Source of the DNA: Actinomycetes bacterium
GTDB lineage: Bacteria > Actinomycetota > Aquicultoria > SURF-47 > JAUUWJ01
DNA length: 6,226 nucleotides
Assembly: GCA_030589175.1 (NCBI GenBank)
Contig: JAUUWJ010000043.1
Location: 1 to 6,226 of the forward strand
Direction: 5' to 3'
Positions 5,691 through 6,226 of this stretch are shown here, piece after piece (position 1 is the first letter of the stretch; every line of letters begins with the position of its first letter). The notes under the pieces are model-generated. The model was not told the DNA's origin and searched no databases. It saw only the letters and a list, made by a program, of their open reading frames with translations. A program made the position numbers and the translations under genes.

Positions 5691-6226
5691 ATGCGGTATT
5701 TAATTTATTTAACTATTATTTTTTCTTTGTTTTTTTCGAGTTTTCTTTCTTTTAGTACATCGGGTTTTTCAGCACGTGCAACAAAGCAAATTAGAACACC
5801 GGAAAAGAGAACCTATTCGGTAGCTGCCTGGGCGCCTTATTGGGACAAACGAAAGACCTTCAATTCTTTCAACAAAAATAAGAAACTAATAAATGAGATA
5901 TCACCTTATTGGTATTATGTGCTGTCGAATGGAAAGTTAAAGCCGACTTCTAAATTTGATTTACGAATTGTAAGAAAAGCAAAAAAGTTAGGCATTAGGG
6001 TTATCCCCATGATATCTAACGGTTATAATGGGCCGCTTGTAAGCCGCATAATTAGAAGCCGAACACTTCGTCGTAGGCATATCAGGCAATTAATAAGAGT
6101 AGCCGTTAAGCGCAAAGTGGATGGAGTTGAAATAGACTACGAAGGAATGAACGCCAAAGACAGAAAAAAGTTTTCTTTTTTCGTCAAATCACTTGCTCAA
6201 AATCTTCACAAAAAGAAAAAAATATT
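5691..6226 (+). CDS. Secreted glycoside hydrolase family 18 protein (YaaH/SleL-like), 3' end beyond window
   Basis: The visible 178 residues start with a Sec signal peptide: basic R2, a hydrophobic run from L4 to about F21, and a likely cleavage near FSARA at 26-30. The mature part begins the GH18 barrel: VAAWAPYWD (44-52) is the first strand, SPYWYYV (71-77) the second, and GIRVIPMISNGYNG (101-114) the third. Residues 144-151 are DGVEIDYE, the family's D-G-x-[DE]-x-D-x-E active-site strand with catalytic acid Glu151 and Asp149. The following EGM..KDRKKFSFFVKSLA..LH is typical of the YaaH-like branch, whose studied members cut peptidoglycan glycan strands in spores; other GH18 enzymes cut chitin. 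The substrate here is not determinable. It is divergent from the bS22 operon and probably acts in the cell wall or outside the cell. A run of basic residues (122-142) is unusual. The C-terminus, including any LysM or wall-binding domain, is not visible. Confidence 0.88.
   Translation, partial: MRYLIYLTIIFSLFFSSFLSFSTSGFSARATKQIRTPEKRTYSVAAWAPYWDKRKTFNSFNKNKKLINEISPYWYYVLSNGKLKPTSKFDLRIVRKAKKLGIRVIPMISNGYNGPLVSRIIRSRTLRRRHIRQLIRVAVKRKVDGVEIDYEGMNAKDRKKFSFFVKSLAQNLHKKKKI

Overview
The window is a low-GC bacterial stretch with four protein-coding genes and no RNA genes, insertion sequences, CRISPR arrays or other mobile elements that I can see. Two large secreted or surface proteins lie at the two ends, and both run off the window. 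Between them are a 32-residue ribosomal-protein-like gene and a two-domain cytoplasmic enzyme. Lysine- and asparagine-rich coding, Shine-Dalgarno sites and two Sec-type signal peptides indicate a bacterium. An AURKAIP1/COX24 (bS22-like) mini-protein, a large modular subtilase and a YaaH-like GH18 hydrolase would fit an uncultured lineage such as a candidate-phylum or deep actinobacterial-type genome. The sequence alone does not settle the taxonomy.

Layout. Positions 1-4100 (minus) encode at least 1366 residues of a secreted subtilisin-like (S8) protease. Its order is signal peptide, propeptide, catalytic domain with Asp220/His275/Asn371/Ser434, a beta-sandwich module, a fibronectin III-like module, seven PD40/TolB-like repeats (a predicted seven-bladed propeller) and tandem Ig-like domains that continue past position 1. 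Because its stop lies outside the window, a scan for complete reading frames misses it. A 101-base gap (4101-4201) holds a stem-loop abutting the protease start codon. Positions 4202-5377 (minus) encode an unusual fusion of a DUF429 domain (predicted RNase H-fold) to a SerB-like HAD phosphatase. Positions 5393-5491 (minus) encode the bS22/AURKAIP1-like peptide just upstream of it. The 199-base divergent intergenic region 5492-5690 carries candidate promoters for both directions. Positions 5691-6226 (plus) encode the N-terminal part of a secreted GH18 hydrolase.

How the parts relate. The bS22-like gene and the DUF429-HAD gene are very probably one operon: 15 bases separate them and the ribosome binding site of the second overlaps the stop codon of the first. 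The protease may be co-transcribed or may have its own leader. The GH18 gene is divergent. The two exported enzymes suggest extracellular protein and peptidoglycan or glycan turnover, but nothing in the sequence shows that they act together. I find no evidence of a defence system; the most original items are the fusion protein, its ribosomal-protein partner and the hairpin leader of the protease.
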